A stretch of DNA of 64,000 bases. Source: Vandiemenella viatica (Eukaryota; Arthropoda; Insecta; Orthoptera; Morabidae). Of the stretch, positions 44,513 to 56,041 are shown piece after piece. Position numbers and translations under genes: made by a program. The notes beneath the pieces were generated by a model. That model had not been told where the DNA came from and did no database searches. It worked only from the letters and a program-made list of their open reading frames with translations. The stretch's first letter is position 1. Every line of letters starts with the position of its first letter. The stretch is from NCBI GenBank assembly GCA_031002005.1, contig CM061919.1:227600739-227664738 (forward strand). The letters are read 5' to 3'.

Positions 44513-46085
44513 GAGTGTGTTAGTGAACTACGTGGACCCACTTCGGCCTCTTTTGAACTTCCCACGTGTCTTGACGTGGCTTTTACCTTGACCTCCACAT
44601 CCCCATGTGAAACGTAGTTTTTTTCGCTTATTCATTCCAAATTACGTTTTATGCAGTTTTCTCTTATAATGCTATCGTTAAAATTATTGAGCATATAATG
44701 AACTCGACCAGTATTTGCTTTATATGATTATTTTATAAATATTACAAATGAAATGGTGGACGTAGCCATTGCTACAAATGATAAATTATTGGTGAAACCA
44801 TTTTCTCAGAAAAAGTCAGGTATCCTTTTTTATTTGAGGTGTTATTATAAATAATTTCCTCATCGCATTCATCATTGTTTATTAATTCATAAAATAAGAA
44901 AACTAACTATTCCCGTCCCGTAAAAAAAAAAAAAACCTGTCGCTGCCTCAACCACCACCAAACAACCACAATAACAACGCCGACGCGACGCCGACGACGC
45001 GGCGAAGACGACGCGACGAAGACGACGCGACGAAGACGACGCGACGACGACGACGCGACGACGCGACGCGACGCTACGCGACGACGACTACGACGACGAC
45101 GCGACGACGACGACGATGCAGCGGCGACGACGCGACTAAGACGCGACGACAATTATAACAACAACAATGACAACAAATTATGAAGAGCTGCGTTTTGTTT
45201 TATTTTGCTACAATTCTGACACATTTCTTTCTATATTACCAAGAAATGATTTTCTGCTCTTCTTAAAAGATTTCGATGGCTCCTTGACGCAGTTTTCAAC
45301 ACTGAAAACTCGCTTGAAATTCATTCCCTGTAAGCCTCCTAAAGTTTATATCCCTCACACCACACTTTGAACTTGAAATAAAAAACATTTCAGCGAGTAC
45401 TCTTGTTGAAGATACATTGAAATTAACTTGACAGAACAAAATTACAATTATTTTATCAACAAGCTGTGTGGTGACACGCGGGCGATCCGAATGGAAACAG
45501 TTTTTCTTCAAAACAATACAAACTGTCATTGGCGTGGAGAATCTCGCGTGACATCTTTAAGGAAATTTCAGTCAAGGTATCGCTTGCCTAACGTTTTTCA
45601 GCGCGTAATGTGCCGTAGCGTGTCGGTTAGATCAAGTATGTGTAGATTACAGGAGATATTGGTTATACTAATGGGTTGTAGCTAACTTGTCAATATATAA
45701 TAATATTATCAATTATATAGTAATATTGACATTAAAAATAAGTGTATGTACTGTTCCACATCCCCGAGATTATTCTCACATGGGATCAAAGAGAACATAT
45801 CTATCTAAATGGGCAGGGCGCATACAACCCAATTCTATTACTTCAAGTCACTTGCTTGGGCGCCACTGTGAGTATATAGGGTATCTAAAATAAGGAGAAA
45901 ATTAAACGACGGTAATTAATACCCACATGTTGTTGTTTCTTCTGAACCCCATTTTAACTGTGAGAAATAAAATGAATGAAAAGCTAAATAACTCCGATCG
46001 GAACCCCCCCCCTCCCCCAAGTATCCCAGCGTAGCTTTCTACCCAACCTCCCCCCCCTCCCTAGGCCGAGCCACGTAGTTTACGG
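44513..46085 (+). mobile_element. Harbinger-like element, family B, long form
   Basis: The left end (GAGTGTGTTAGTGAACTACG after TAA) and the right end (CCGAGCCACGTAGTTTACGG) are diverged versions of the family B termini. The C-rich subterminal blocks and the interior match 36684-37502 and the short form at 40119. About 1.57 kb with no transposase recognised. It carries the CGACGA array. Confidence 0.65.
44977..45150. repeat. CGACGA-type low-complexity array
   Basis: About 170 bp made of CGACG/CGACGCGACGA variants. It translates on the minus strand into an Arg/Ser/Val-rich artefact. The matching long form at 36684-37502 lacks the array, so it expanded in this copy. Confidence 0.9.
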
Positions 46086-47639
46086 TTGACAATTTATTTG
46101 AACGGATGCCACTCGGTAGGATTCAAGTATAGGTACTAATTGGTTAAAAACATTCTTCTTATATTCTCCTTAACTCATACAATCCCCTTCAGAGACAAAG
46201 ACCTCTTCCGGCCCGTTTCATAGAGCTCTGCTTCTTGCTGTTCTCATTCAGATTGATCCTGTTGTGACGGTATCAGAATATTAGACCCTATGATGGAAGG
46301 GCATCATCCTCTACGATGTACGCCTCTTGGATACCACTCATTCACTGTCTTTGTTTATTTTTTTGCGTCCATCTAAGACACATAAGTTTCGTGTCTCCTT
46401 TTGGACGTCCTTTATGTCCATTTGATTCCTTTCTTCCGTGTCGCAGATACGATCTCTCAAACAGACACCCAAAGTTCTTCCCTCAATTGTTCTTTTATGG
46501 ATCACGAAATCTGAACATCTTTCTTTGGTCAAAAAACATGCCTGATTCATTTCAAATTGGTTGACACGTGTAATAAACTGTAACGGTTCGTGTAACAAAT
46601 ACGTAAGGATTACGTGTGAATTAGCATGTCGCCACTTTCCAGATGACACAATACGTGATGCTAAAATCTGCACCACAGGATGTAAGGTCGGCTAAAAGGT
46701 AACAAGGGCGGGCCCACGTTGCAGAGACTTTACGTCACAAAGCCGAACGTGTCGTCGGCAGCGATGCTATTGTGTAAGCGATTCGCTGTGGTTGAGAGCG
46801 GCATCACGTTTCAAAACAAAGCTTCAACGTGACTCCAGAGATAGCAGCATCAGCGCTAGGCATTGAAAACGATCTTCACTGCAGCTCTTACAAGACACCG
46901 AGTCAAATCTATCGAAATAAAGGTTATCGTAATGACGAAGGATAATTTTTCTAACTCTAATGTAAAACAATATCCACTCGTCAGTGATTTTTTAATATAT
47001 TATGGAGTAAATATTATTTGTATATTGATCAGCACTTCTGACGTGAAGAATAATAGCCATTATTAATATAAGGAAATTCAGGGATCAGTTATTTTCCATC
47101 TTTTCCTCTGGAATCTGGAAGACGACATTTCATTAGCCAACATATAAAATTCTAGACGCACACAAAAGCACCATTACTCGTTTCCGGAACACCAAAACGG
47201 GCCCAATTACCAAAAACAATATATACTTAGTACTACTAGGAACTAAATGGATTTACAATTAAATTACAATTTGTAGAATTTTAACGTTATTTTGAACATG
47301 TTAAACAATTACCACTCATTGAAAAAAAAAAGCAAATACAGTATATAGTAGCTGCGACATCACATACCTATGTCCTTAATTAAATTTTAAAATACCAAAA
47401 TCAGTTTAGTCCAGTTACAAAGTCTGACAATCACACATTATAAAGAACCAAATACCATACATTAACAAACCAGTAATCTATAAATGCAATAACTGAAACA
47501 TTTCCTTTTTTTACATAGACTTAAATATTTGAAGGAAGGATAAATGAAGGAAAACAAGGTGGCAATCGAAGGTAGTTATTTTCATTTACTTATTTTGGAA
47601 AGATTTTACGGCTTGTTCACAGCACAGTGAGTAGAGTCG
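46086..47639. other. Unassigned intergenic DNA
   Basis: Opposed frames at 46316-46676 have no known domain. No repeat recognised. Confidence 0.4.
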
Positions 47640-47795
47640 AATAAGGTTGTTGACAACGATCGTGAAGGAGACTGGGCGCAGCTTTTACGAAGGAGGCACC
47701 CCGACATTTTGCTTATTTCTGATAAACCATAGACAGCTGAAATCTGGCTGGTCGGGTCGGTAATCGATCCTGGCTACGCTGCGTGGAGTCGACCA
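47640..47795 (-). repeat. tRNA-derived SINE, strongly diverged
   Basis: Only the GGCACCCCGACATTTTGC to CTGAAATCTGGCTGGTCGGG order recalls the family body on the minus strand. Low certainty. Confidence 0.4.
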
Positions 47796-48112
47796 TGTGC
47801 TGCGGTGGCGGACTCCACGTCACGTGCCACCTCTGCCTCCCACGCAAACGGGTCAAGCTCGAGGCCACGAGACGCACTGCTTTCTCCTGACTCACTTCAC
47901 GCTGTCACTGCCCATTAAAGATCGATATAATGAGAGTCTATCGATCCTGCCTCCGACAAATTCTGTACGAACCCACGCAGTGCATTAGAGCCCCTCCATA
48001 GAGTGTAGGGGAGGCAACATTAACATGACTTCCGATCAAAATCGTCCACAGTCACTACAGTTTTTAACCAATTTTCCGTACACAGTTAACAGATCGCTGC
48101 GATATCTTCTAC

Positions 48113-48320
48113 CGAGCGTGGTGGATGAGCATTAACCTGGAGGATGCAAGTTCGAATCCCCGTTCGGGCATCCTGACTTCACTTTTCCATAGTTTCCCAA
48201 AATCCCTCAAATGCAGGGATGGTTCCTTCAAAAGTACATGACCGAATTCCTTCCCATTCCCCAGTCCCTACCCCTTTCCCACCTCAAATAACTTCAACCT
48301 TGAGGGAGCGTAGTCATTAA
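48113..48320 (+). repeat. tRNA-derived SINE with a deleted head
   Basis: CCGAGCGTGGTGGATGAGCA is followed by a shortened anticodon-like region, box B AGTTCGAATCC, then the family body and CTCAAATAACTTCAACC tail. Confidence 0.8.
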
Positions 48321-48984
48321 AAACTGGAGATTTTCTGCATTTTCGCTTCCAAAGAAGTTTGTTTCGCATCTAAATCATGACCATTTGACCAAATTTGGCA
48401 CAGTTGGTCTTAACAACCAGGCGGATAACACTGTTCACCAAACCAGGCTTTTTCCCGACTCTCTGCATCGGATTCCATCCCCTCAAATATGCGTTGTCTA
48501 TTATGAAATTATTTAAGTTGTAGGACAAGTTTCACTTTAAGCGCACTGATATTTAAATTGAAATAAATGCAGCCTGGGAAATGTATAAAGTGGCGTGAGC
48601 AACCAACTGTGCTTGACTCATCACACATTTTAATGTTAAAATGAGAGGCAAAAAATGAACTGGAATTTCGTGGGTAATTGCTGGTGAACAGGTACTTGGT
48701 TTAAGGTGAACAGTCTGTTAATATGTGAGTTTGGCAACTACAGAATTACAATTCCGTGGTTTCAAAACCTGGAAAACAGCACATATCTGTTTGGCGTACT
48801 ATCAGCAAAAATTTTCTATACTGAAATGCTTAATCAACGCCTACGATAAAGTACCAGTGTACTAATGTTTTGAAGAGTTCTTTCTCCTTTTTCAAAATGC
48901 GTTTCTAAATTTGAATAATAGCAGATTTCTCAAATTTATTGATCAAGGCGCGAATGAGGATTCGACATTTTGTTTCGTGATAAA
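48321..48984. other. Unassigned intergenic DNA
   Basis: No recognised feature before the Helitron 5' end. Confidence 0.4.
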
Positions 48985-49254
48985 TCTATATATATAAAGA
49001 TGAATGTTTGTTTGTTTGTTCTTCATACAAATCCACAGTTTTCATCCGATCTCGATGAAATTTTGCACAATTATCCTTTGAAACATGTGATGTAATTTTG
49101 AAAAATTACCGAAACGAACATAGATCAACGTTTATGATGTGGAAGACTCTGTAGTTCCATACACTATTGTGGGCTCGTGGCCCATTGGTTAACGCGCTTG
49201 CTTACTAATGTGTATAGCACCGGATCAAATCCCAATGGAGGCAAAGATGTTTAA

Positions 49255-49303
<49 letters not shown>

Positions 49304-50370
49304 ATCGTATGAGCCAGTTTTACGGATTCCATATTAAACTGTAGATCCCACAAATTTTGGGATGAAATGCTTGGCAAATTTTACGCGGTCTAACAATTCT
49401 GTAAGTGTACAATTTTTTCTCTCTCGAAGTCAGTGTGTGTTATATGCTCTAATGTATATATATAAAGATGAATGAATGAATGTATGTATGTATGTTTGTT
49501 TGTTCTTCATACAAATCCACACTTTTCACCCGATTTCGATGAAAGTTTGCACACTTATCCTTAGGAACAAGGTGAAAAGTACTGTCTACAATTGGTTGAA
49601 AAAATTTTCTGTATAAGTAATACATGTTGTCTCATAATTTCGAAAAATTACTGAACAGTGATAGACAGATGCGTAGGATGTGTAGGTCTCTGTACTGTCA
49701 TTCCATATAGTGGTCTGGTTGCTCAGTGCTTAAAGCGCTTGCTTAATGCTGTTTGGATCGTGGTCTGCGGTTCAAATCTCCGTGCAGGCAAAGATTTTTA
49801 AAAATTGTTTTGATCAAAAGAGTCACGCCTGGACCGTCGGTTATTGGGATTGAATGTTAAACTGTAGATATCACAAATTTAGGGGTTCAATGCGAGGCAA
49901 ATCGTAGATAGTCTTGCAATGTTGTAGGTGTACACTTTTTTACGTTATAATGATCCCTCATGTGTTGTTTGCAATCAGTGTATATATATGATCTGCAGTA
50001 ATAATACTATAAATGCGGAAGTAAGTCTCTGTCTTTTTGTTACGTTTTGACGACTAAATGGCTATATCGATATTGATGGAATTTGACAAGAAAATTTGTA
50101 GGAAGGACACAGGACATTTTTTCCGGTATGATTAACAGTTGTAGTCACGAAATTTTTGAGAACTTATCGAATGGTGACAGAAATATGTTGGGAATTGATT
50201 CTCTTCAAGAGACAGGTTCGACGGTAGAATGATATTGTGATAGCTTTCCTGTCATATTATGCCATCTCGGTGTTGTTTGGGACCAATCCTTCGTTACCAA
50301 CAACTTTCTATATTCAATACTGGCAAAGAAATTCTTAATCCAAGCGTACGAAGTCGCGGGTATCAGCTAG
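48985..50370 (+). mobile_element. Helitron-like element with repeated 5' modules
   Basis: Starts TCTATATATATAAAGATGAA after an A. It ends with a TACGAAGTCGCGGGTATCAG hairpin region, CTAG (50367-50370), then T. Inside, a similar module restarts at about 49453 (CAAATCCACACTTTTCACCC) and a third begins near 49990. Two modules contain a tRNA-like block (49170-49245 and 49712-49790, the latter with GGTTCAAATCT). A (TA)n run lies at 49254-49300. No Rep-helicase ORF, so non-autonomous. Confidence 0.65.
49254..49300. repeat. (TA)n microsatellite
   Basis: About 45 bp of nearly pure TA dinucleotides inside the Helitron-like element. Confidence 0.95.
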
Positions 50371-51004
50371 TCTTTCTATAACTACCATTTTTCTCTACCG
50401 CAAACTATCAAACTCACATATAATGCTGCACCTTAGACAAAAATAACAGCTGTGTTAGTTAATTTAAAACTGTAACTCCATTACCGAAAAGGTGTTAATA
50501 AAGATGATTAATTTTATTAATATAATTGATGGGTATTCATCGTCGAGTACAACTCGATTCCGACTACTTATTTCTTCCCACGACCCTGTCCACTAGGGAC
50601 ATTTTATGTATATATTTCTGATGGATAACAGGTCGATCCTTGAGTGAAATATGCGAATGCATAAATAGCAGCAAGCTGATGGTGTTGGAAAATTGTCGAA
50701 ATTTAATTTTAGCCGTTTGGCCTATTCATGTCTTCGCTGTTCGTACTCAAAATCATCGACAGATTCATAGACAGAGCTGCACAAAAGTAGGCGATCTTCA
50801 GCAACTTCATTCTAAATTAGTTTATTTTCTAAATTAACTCACGCCTTCGTGGGTTATTCACTCTGAATAAGCACTTAACATGTCTTGTGCCTGAACATTT
50901 TCACGATAAAAGATTTGGCGAGGAAGTCTAGTATCACTCATACTGCTGGCATAGCTGGCAAAAACAATCCACTGCGTCGATGATCTGCGCTGGAGGCTTC
51001 AGTG
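50371..51004. other. Unassigned intergenic DNA
   Basis: No recognised feature. Confidence 0.4.
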
Positions 51005-51367
51005 CTATGCTAGCTCAAGGACTATATTGTTCATAACACAGTTCTTGGATTTGACATTCATGCTGGACTGAAGTTTCTGCTGATCAAAGCGTTGCAGTTC
51101 TTTTATATCACAGTACACAAGTGTCACAGCCATAAATAGTGTTGTTTGGTACACCGTGAGTTCTTTACGCAAAGCTAGGTCTTTATTCCTGAAGATTCGG
51201 CGTGACAGTAGACCAGAAGCAGTATGGACAGAACCAATCGGCTTCTCCAAGTGTTGATTGTTGAACTCTGAAAGGGTAGTGTCAGGGATGGGCTGAGCAA
51301 GTAACTTCGGTTTTATATCATTGGTGCAGCGTTGAGTATTACGACTTGTCGATATCCCTTGAGTCAT
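51005..51367 (-). pseudogene. RTE/R1-like LINE reverse transcriptase, C-terminal fragment
   Basis: An open frame of 120 residues includes LSRRIFRNKDLALRKELTVY, LVYCDIKELQRFDQQKLQ and SSMNVKSKNCVMN. The order (R-I-F-x-N-x-D-L, K-x-x-V-Y, LER-F-Q-Q-x-x-L-R) matches the post-thumb region of LINE proteins in which 'LLYGSETW' normally follows. Here that block is degraded to LVYCDIK. No catalytic motif is present. Confidence 0.6.
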
Positions 51368-51889
51368 TTAACACTAGGAACGCAGAATCTGAAGAAGAAA
51401 AAATGGGGGAGGGGAGCGGGAAAGACTGAGGTGTGCATAATAAACTATGTACTCGAATGTCCCTCCTTTAAGTGATCAGCTTTTATGAAAATCGAAGTCC
51501 ACATTTACAAGATTCCATTGTGTTATTCCAAAACACGGAAGCGCTACTACTGCACGTTTTGTAGGCGTGAGCACTGCAATGAGCTGTCAAGAGGGCAGTG
51601 ATAAGCCTCCCACCTGTTAAACCCTCTCCCTTATCACCACTCAGCGAAAACAAACACCGGATGACCGCAAGGTCAGCCTGATAACAGACTCACTAACTTA
51701 CTGGTTGTTAATCACTGATAACACAGGTAATCAGATAGCTCTCACCTTATACTCTGAAAACCAAATACTGTACGAACCCACGCAGTCCACCCGTACCCTG
51801 CAGGAGACGAAACACTCACACGACTTCCGATTAAAATCGTCAACCGTCACTACGGTATTTAATTAACCATCGCTGAGATAATTTCAACA
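51368..51889. other. Unassigned intergenic DNA
   Basis: No recognised feature. Confidence 0.4.
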
Positions 51890-52095
51890 GAGTGTGGTGG
51901 ATGAGTAATTAAACTGTACGGTGCAAGTTCGCCCATCCAGATTTTGGTTTTCTGCGGTTTCCTGAAATAACTCCAGGCGAATGCCGAAATGGTTCCTTCA
52001 AAAGGCCATGGTCGAATTCATTCCCGTTCTTGCCCCCAGTCCGTTCCCACCTCTAATGACTCCGATGTCGACGAGACGTAAAGCGAGAAACAATA
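51890..52095 (+). repeat. tRNA-derived SINE, box B damaged
   Basis: AGAGTGTGGTGGATGAGTAA head, box B eroded to AGTTCGCCC, body GGCGAATGCCGAAATGG, and tail ATGTCGACGAGACGTAAAGC. Confidence 0.8.
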
Positions 52096-52274
52096 TATAT
52101 TACTTTTTCAGTGCTTAATGGTATTGGAACTTTCGTATATGAGGCTTGTAAGACAGGAACAGATGAAGACAGCGAAGGAGTTCTTATGGATTTAAGACGG
52201 GTGATTGAAAGACATATGGATTTCCAACTCGTATAAACACACTATTCGTTGAAGTTGTTAGATATGCTTTAGGC

Positions 52275-53772
52275 CAGAGTTTCCAAAACGTGGGGCCTGG
52301 TACCGGGTAAAGAAATAAAAAAAAAAAAAAAAAATCATTTCGTCTCTCCTTCGCCTCGGGATGTATCAAGGAACATTTTGCATGAATACTAATCTGAACG
52401 AATATTTTTCCCCCATTCAGCAGCAACAATGAATGAGTATGAAATCCATTTATATTTAACATAGAATTTGAGACAGAATTGTCGGAATCAGATGTCAAGT
52501 TTATAACTACAGGTATGTGTGATAAATCATCCAAAGACGTATACGAGAGAATACCACTGATGGATTTTTAACTGATGTGTCGTCCGGTGTATGCAGTTTT
52601 AGATGAAATTAGCAGAAAATGCTGTAAGATTTCTGATGGCTTTTATCACGACATCTAGCTGTGAAACCAGATTTTCAACAATAATTTTCTAAAAAATAAA
52701 TAAATAAACACTTTGGAAGACGAAACGAACCTGAGAGTTACAGGTATCATATTAGTTTGCAAGAAATAGCTTCAATCTTCTCATTAATAATTCGAGGTTA
52801 TTTAAATTTAATTTTTGCATTTATATTTTGCTAGTTTTAACTCCCGTAGGAATTTATTCTGGAAAAGCTTGTAAGAAAAAACGAATAAGAATCATTTTAT
52901 TAATATTTTTCGTGATATGATTATTTTCCTCTGGTTAGATCGTCGGAATATTTGGCTAGGATTTTTTTTCTTCAAATAAATACATTTTACTTTAAATTGC
53001 GGAAAGTATAATTTCGAAAACGGATAACTGTTATTAATTTGACTGATACATTTCGCGAATACGTACTTTTTGTGTAAACTTTCACTGGGTTTTCAATAAA
53101 CTTCATTGTTTCTTATCTTCTGCCAAAAAATTCTTAGGTTATGCTATAAACTGATACAGATAATATAGCATAAACATCGAATACCCTTCTCCTTACATGA
53201 ATTTGTCGTAAATAAACAAAAAGCAACATGCAAATTTAAACTAACATACGATTGTAACTTTGTAACGTATGATTGCCTTGCATTAATTTTTTTTATTTTT
53301 TATCCCTTCTCTTCGTATGGTTGTGCTGTTACTTCCACAACAAACAATTACCTTTTATCTGGCATCGCAATTACACTTTCTTTTAACGCTATAAGTGGAA
53401 GAAAAATCAAATTCAATTGTTTATTTGAAATTTACACTTCCTTTTAACAGTAAACGCACATAAAGTCAGTACAGTTATTCAGTTGAGTTTTGCTGATTAC
53501 CAAGCAGCGCTGTTGTGGCAGACATTGTAACTAACACTTCGGCCATTATCGAGGATGCCGATCCATGGAGGTGAGTGCGCAGTCTCCAGACAACGCATTT
53601 TACTAAAGAGGATGATAATTTCAATAAGACTTGCTAACCAATTTTTAAATTACATAAAATTATATTAAATTTTTATTTTACCTTCGCATTTCAAAATCGG
53701 TAGAAAGTTTTTGGTGGATCACGAGGAAGAATCGTAAAAATAAACAGGTCACGGCAGAGTTTGGAAACGCTG
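52275..53772 (+). mobile_element. hAT transposon remnant
   Basis: The ends CAGAGTTTCCAAAACGTGG and its inverted partner (GGCAGAGTTTGGAAACGCTG) are CAG...CTG. The flanking 8-mers CTTTAGGC and GACTAGGC share five bases. An A-run lies at 52317-52334. A hAT transposase relic is inside. Confidence 0.7.
52600..52790 (+). pseudogene. hAT transposase C-terminal relic
   Basis: Plus strand keeps LAENAVRFLMAFITTSSCETRF (20-residue core of the hAT dimerisation domain, 'LPF-TT-CE-FS'), then stops. This supports the hAT assignment of the enclosing element. Confidence 0.6.
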
Positions 53773-54544
53773 GACTAGGCAATACTATGAACGAATAGAT
53801 TCCTCAAATAGGAGGGAAAGCTGGCAGTAGATTGCGTTTGGTTTGGATTCTAGTTCGCCCACTGTCTGTGACAGCAAGTGGGATCAGAATCACAAAATTC
53901 AACAGGCGTAGCTGAACAGTCGGAGCATCTCAGCCCACACAAGTTTCACGGTTGATGGATAGGTTGGGATGCGACAGTTTGAGAGGCAGTAGAAGCAACT
54001 AATTGGATAGCAATGGAGTGATCGATACTGAAATACAGTTAATTGGTGCTAATATATGGGACACGAGGACACCGTTAATAAAATCAGGAACACACGGTTT
54101 CAGATTAATACGGTCCAATTCACTTGCACGCCGAAATTACACCCTTTTAACTATGGCATTCCTGACTCGGTAGGAAAAACACATCCCAAGTCCCTTCCTT
54201 CACCTTTCTTTCCGACAAGTTCGTCTATCGCTTTTCTTGATAAGAGAACATTTCAACCCCTTTGCTACTTTAAATGGTTGATTTTAATTTGTATCATATT
54301 TCTATATTATTGAAAACCAGAGTAAGTAATAATGTTTTAGAGGGCGAGTAGAGGTTAAGTTGGCAGCAATGAAACACGTAAAAATTTCTCTGGTTCTACG
54401 ATAGTAAAAGTAGCGTGGTGTTGGAAAGAAGGAGTTACCATATATGACGAGAGCGTACTTTTTATTCAGCATTGGACAGTATAAAGTTGAGCAAGAGTTC
54501 GAGGAAAAAGATAAATGTTTAATGGCGCATATGAAATATTATAA
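53773..54544. other. Unassigned intergenic DNA
   Basis: A frame at 54056-54313 is unrecognised. No other signal. Confidence 0.4.
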
Positions 54545-56041
54545 TCTTATATATATATAAAAATAGACGTGTTTTTTCCTATATTTCACTTTTCAGCCAC
54601 CATTACCTTGCACAGATCACTGATGTTTGTTGGTGGAAGTAGCATGGAGTTTCCTGTCGTGCACAACGTTGGCCGAATGCCGATAGCTGTGGGGATGTGG
54701 GAGATATAATGATTAAAGTTGGTCAGTGCAGGGCTTTTTCATATTTCGACCAAAAATTCGTATCTCCGTATACTTCTCTTTCCTGCCACAACTACATAAC
54801 ATAGACCTTTGGTATTTGTGTGTGGTAGTAGAATCGTCTTTCCTGTCGTGCACTATGGTTGTTAGATGTCGGTAGCTATGGGGGTGTGGGAGATAGGGGG
54901 GTTGAAAGTGGTCGACCTGTGGCAATTTCATACTTCTGCCAAAGACAAAAGTGTCATGGTGTATCACTTTTCAGCGAAAACTATAGATCACAGATAACTG
55001 GCGTTTGTGTGTAGTAGTAGCACAGAGTCACCTTTCGATCACAACAGCGGCCGATTTTCAGAAACTGTGGTACTGTGGTAGATATGGTGGTTGTAAGTGG
55101 CCGACCAAGGATATTTTCGTATTTCGACTGTCTCCGCATATGTCACTTTTCTGCCACAACTACATAGCATAGAGCATTGGTGTTTGTGTTTGGTAGTAGA
55201 ATCGTATCTCATGTAGTGCACGATGGTTGTTAGATGTCGGTAGCTATGGGGGTGTGGGAGATATGGGGGTTGAAAGTGATCGACCTGTGGCAATTTCATA
55301 CTTCTGCCAAAGACAAAAGTGTCATGGTGTATCACTTTTCAGCGAAAACTATAGATCACAGATAACTGGCGTTTGTGTGTAGTAGTAGCACAGAGTCACC
55401 TTTCGATCACAACAGCCGCCGAATTTCAGAAACTGTGTTACTGTGGTAGATATGGTGGTTGTAAGTGGCCGACCAAGGATATTTTCGTATTTCGACTGGC
55501 TCTACATATGTCACTTTTCTGCCACAACTACATAGCATAGAGCATTGCTGTTTGTTTTTCGTAGTAGAATCGTATCTCATGTAGTGCACTATGGTTGTTA
55601 GATGTCGGTAGCTATCTGGGTGTGGGAGAAATGGGGGATAAAATGGTCGACCTGCGGCAATTTCATATTTCTGCCAAAGACGCATGTGTCACGTTGTATC
55701 ACTTTTAGTGAAAACTATCAATCGCAGATTACCGGCGCTTTTGTGTGGTAGTAACACAGCATCACCCATCGATCACAACGTTGGCCGAAATTCGGTAACT
55801 GTGGGAGTGTGTGAGATATGGTGTTCGAAATTGGTCGATCATGAATATTTTCGTATTACATCCAAAGACTTGTGTGTATCCGTAAATTTTACTTTGCTGC
55901 CGGAACTACATAGCGCAGAAGACTGGTATTTGTGTGTGGTAATAGTATCGAGTCTCCCATCGTGCATTATGGTGGTTAGATGTCTACAGCTGTCAATATG
56001 AATACTTTACAATCACGAACGAAGTTGTGGGTACCAGCTAT
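54545..56041 (+). mobile_element. Helitron-like element carrying a tandem array
   Basis: TCTTATATATATATAAAAAT follows an A at 54544. The 3' end ACGAAGTTGTGGGTACCAGC-TAT is a diverged form of the CGAAGTCGCGGG...CAGCTAG terminus seen at 50370 and 56802. Most of the element is the tandem array at 54589-55990. It abuts a second Helitron-like element at 56042. Confidence 0.6.
54589..55990. repeat. Tandem array of ~184-bp monomers in a 368-bp dimeric period
   Basis: The phrase ATCACTTTTCAGCGAAAACT recurs at 54963 and 55331 and, altered, at 55698, giving a period of 367-368 bp. Between them a half-repeat (CACTTTTCTGCCACAACTAC) recurs at half the distance, so each period holds two diverged monomers. 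About 7.6 monomers. The minus-strand ORFs here (MIHHDTFVFGRSMKLPQVDH and on) are repeat translations. Confidence 0.9.

Noticed and set aside
44907..45152. Arg/Ser/Val-rich 81-residue minus-strand ORF
   Set aside because: It is a translation of the CGACGA array.
54713..55685. Related minus-strand ORFs sharing MIHHDTFVFGRSMK
   Set aside because: They are the same tandem monomer translated repeatedly; the frames end at different points and show no domain.
54589..55990. Possible CRISPR array
   Set aside because: The units are about 184 bp and contiguous, without short repeats and unique spacers, and the genome is eukaryotic.
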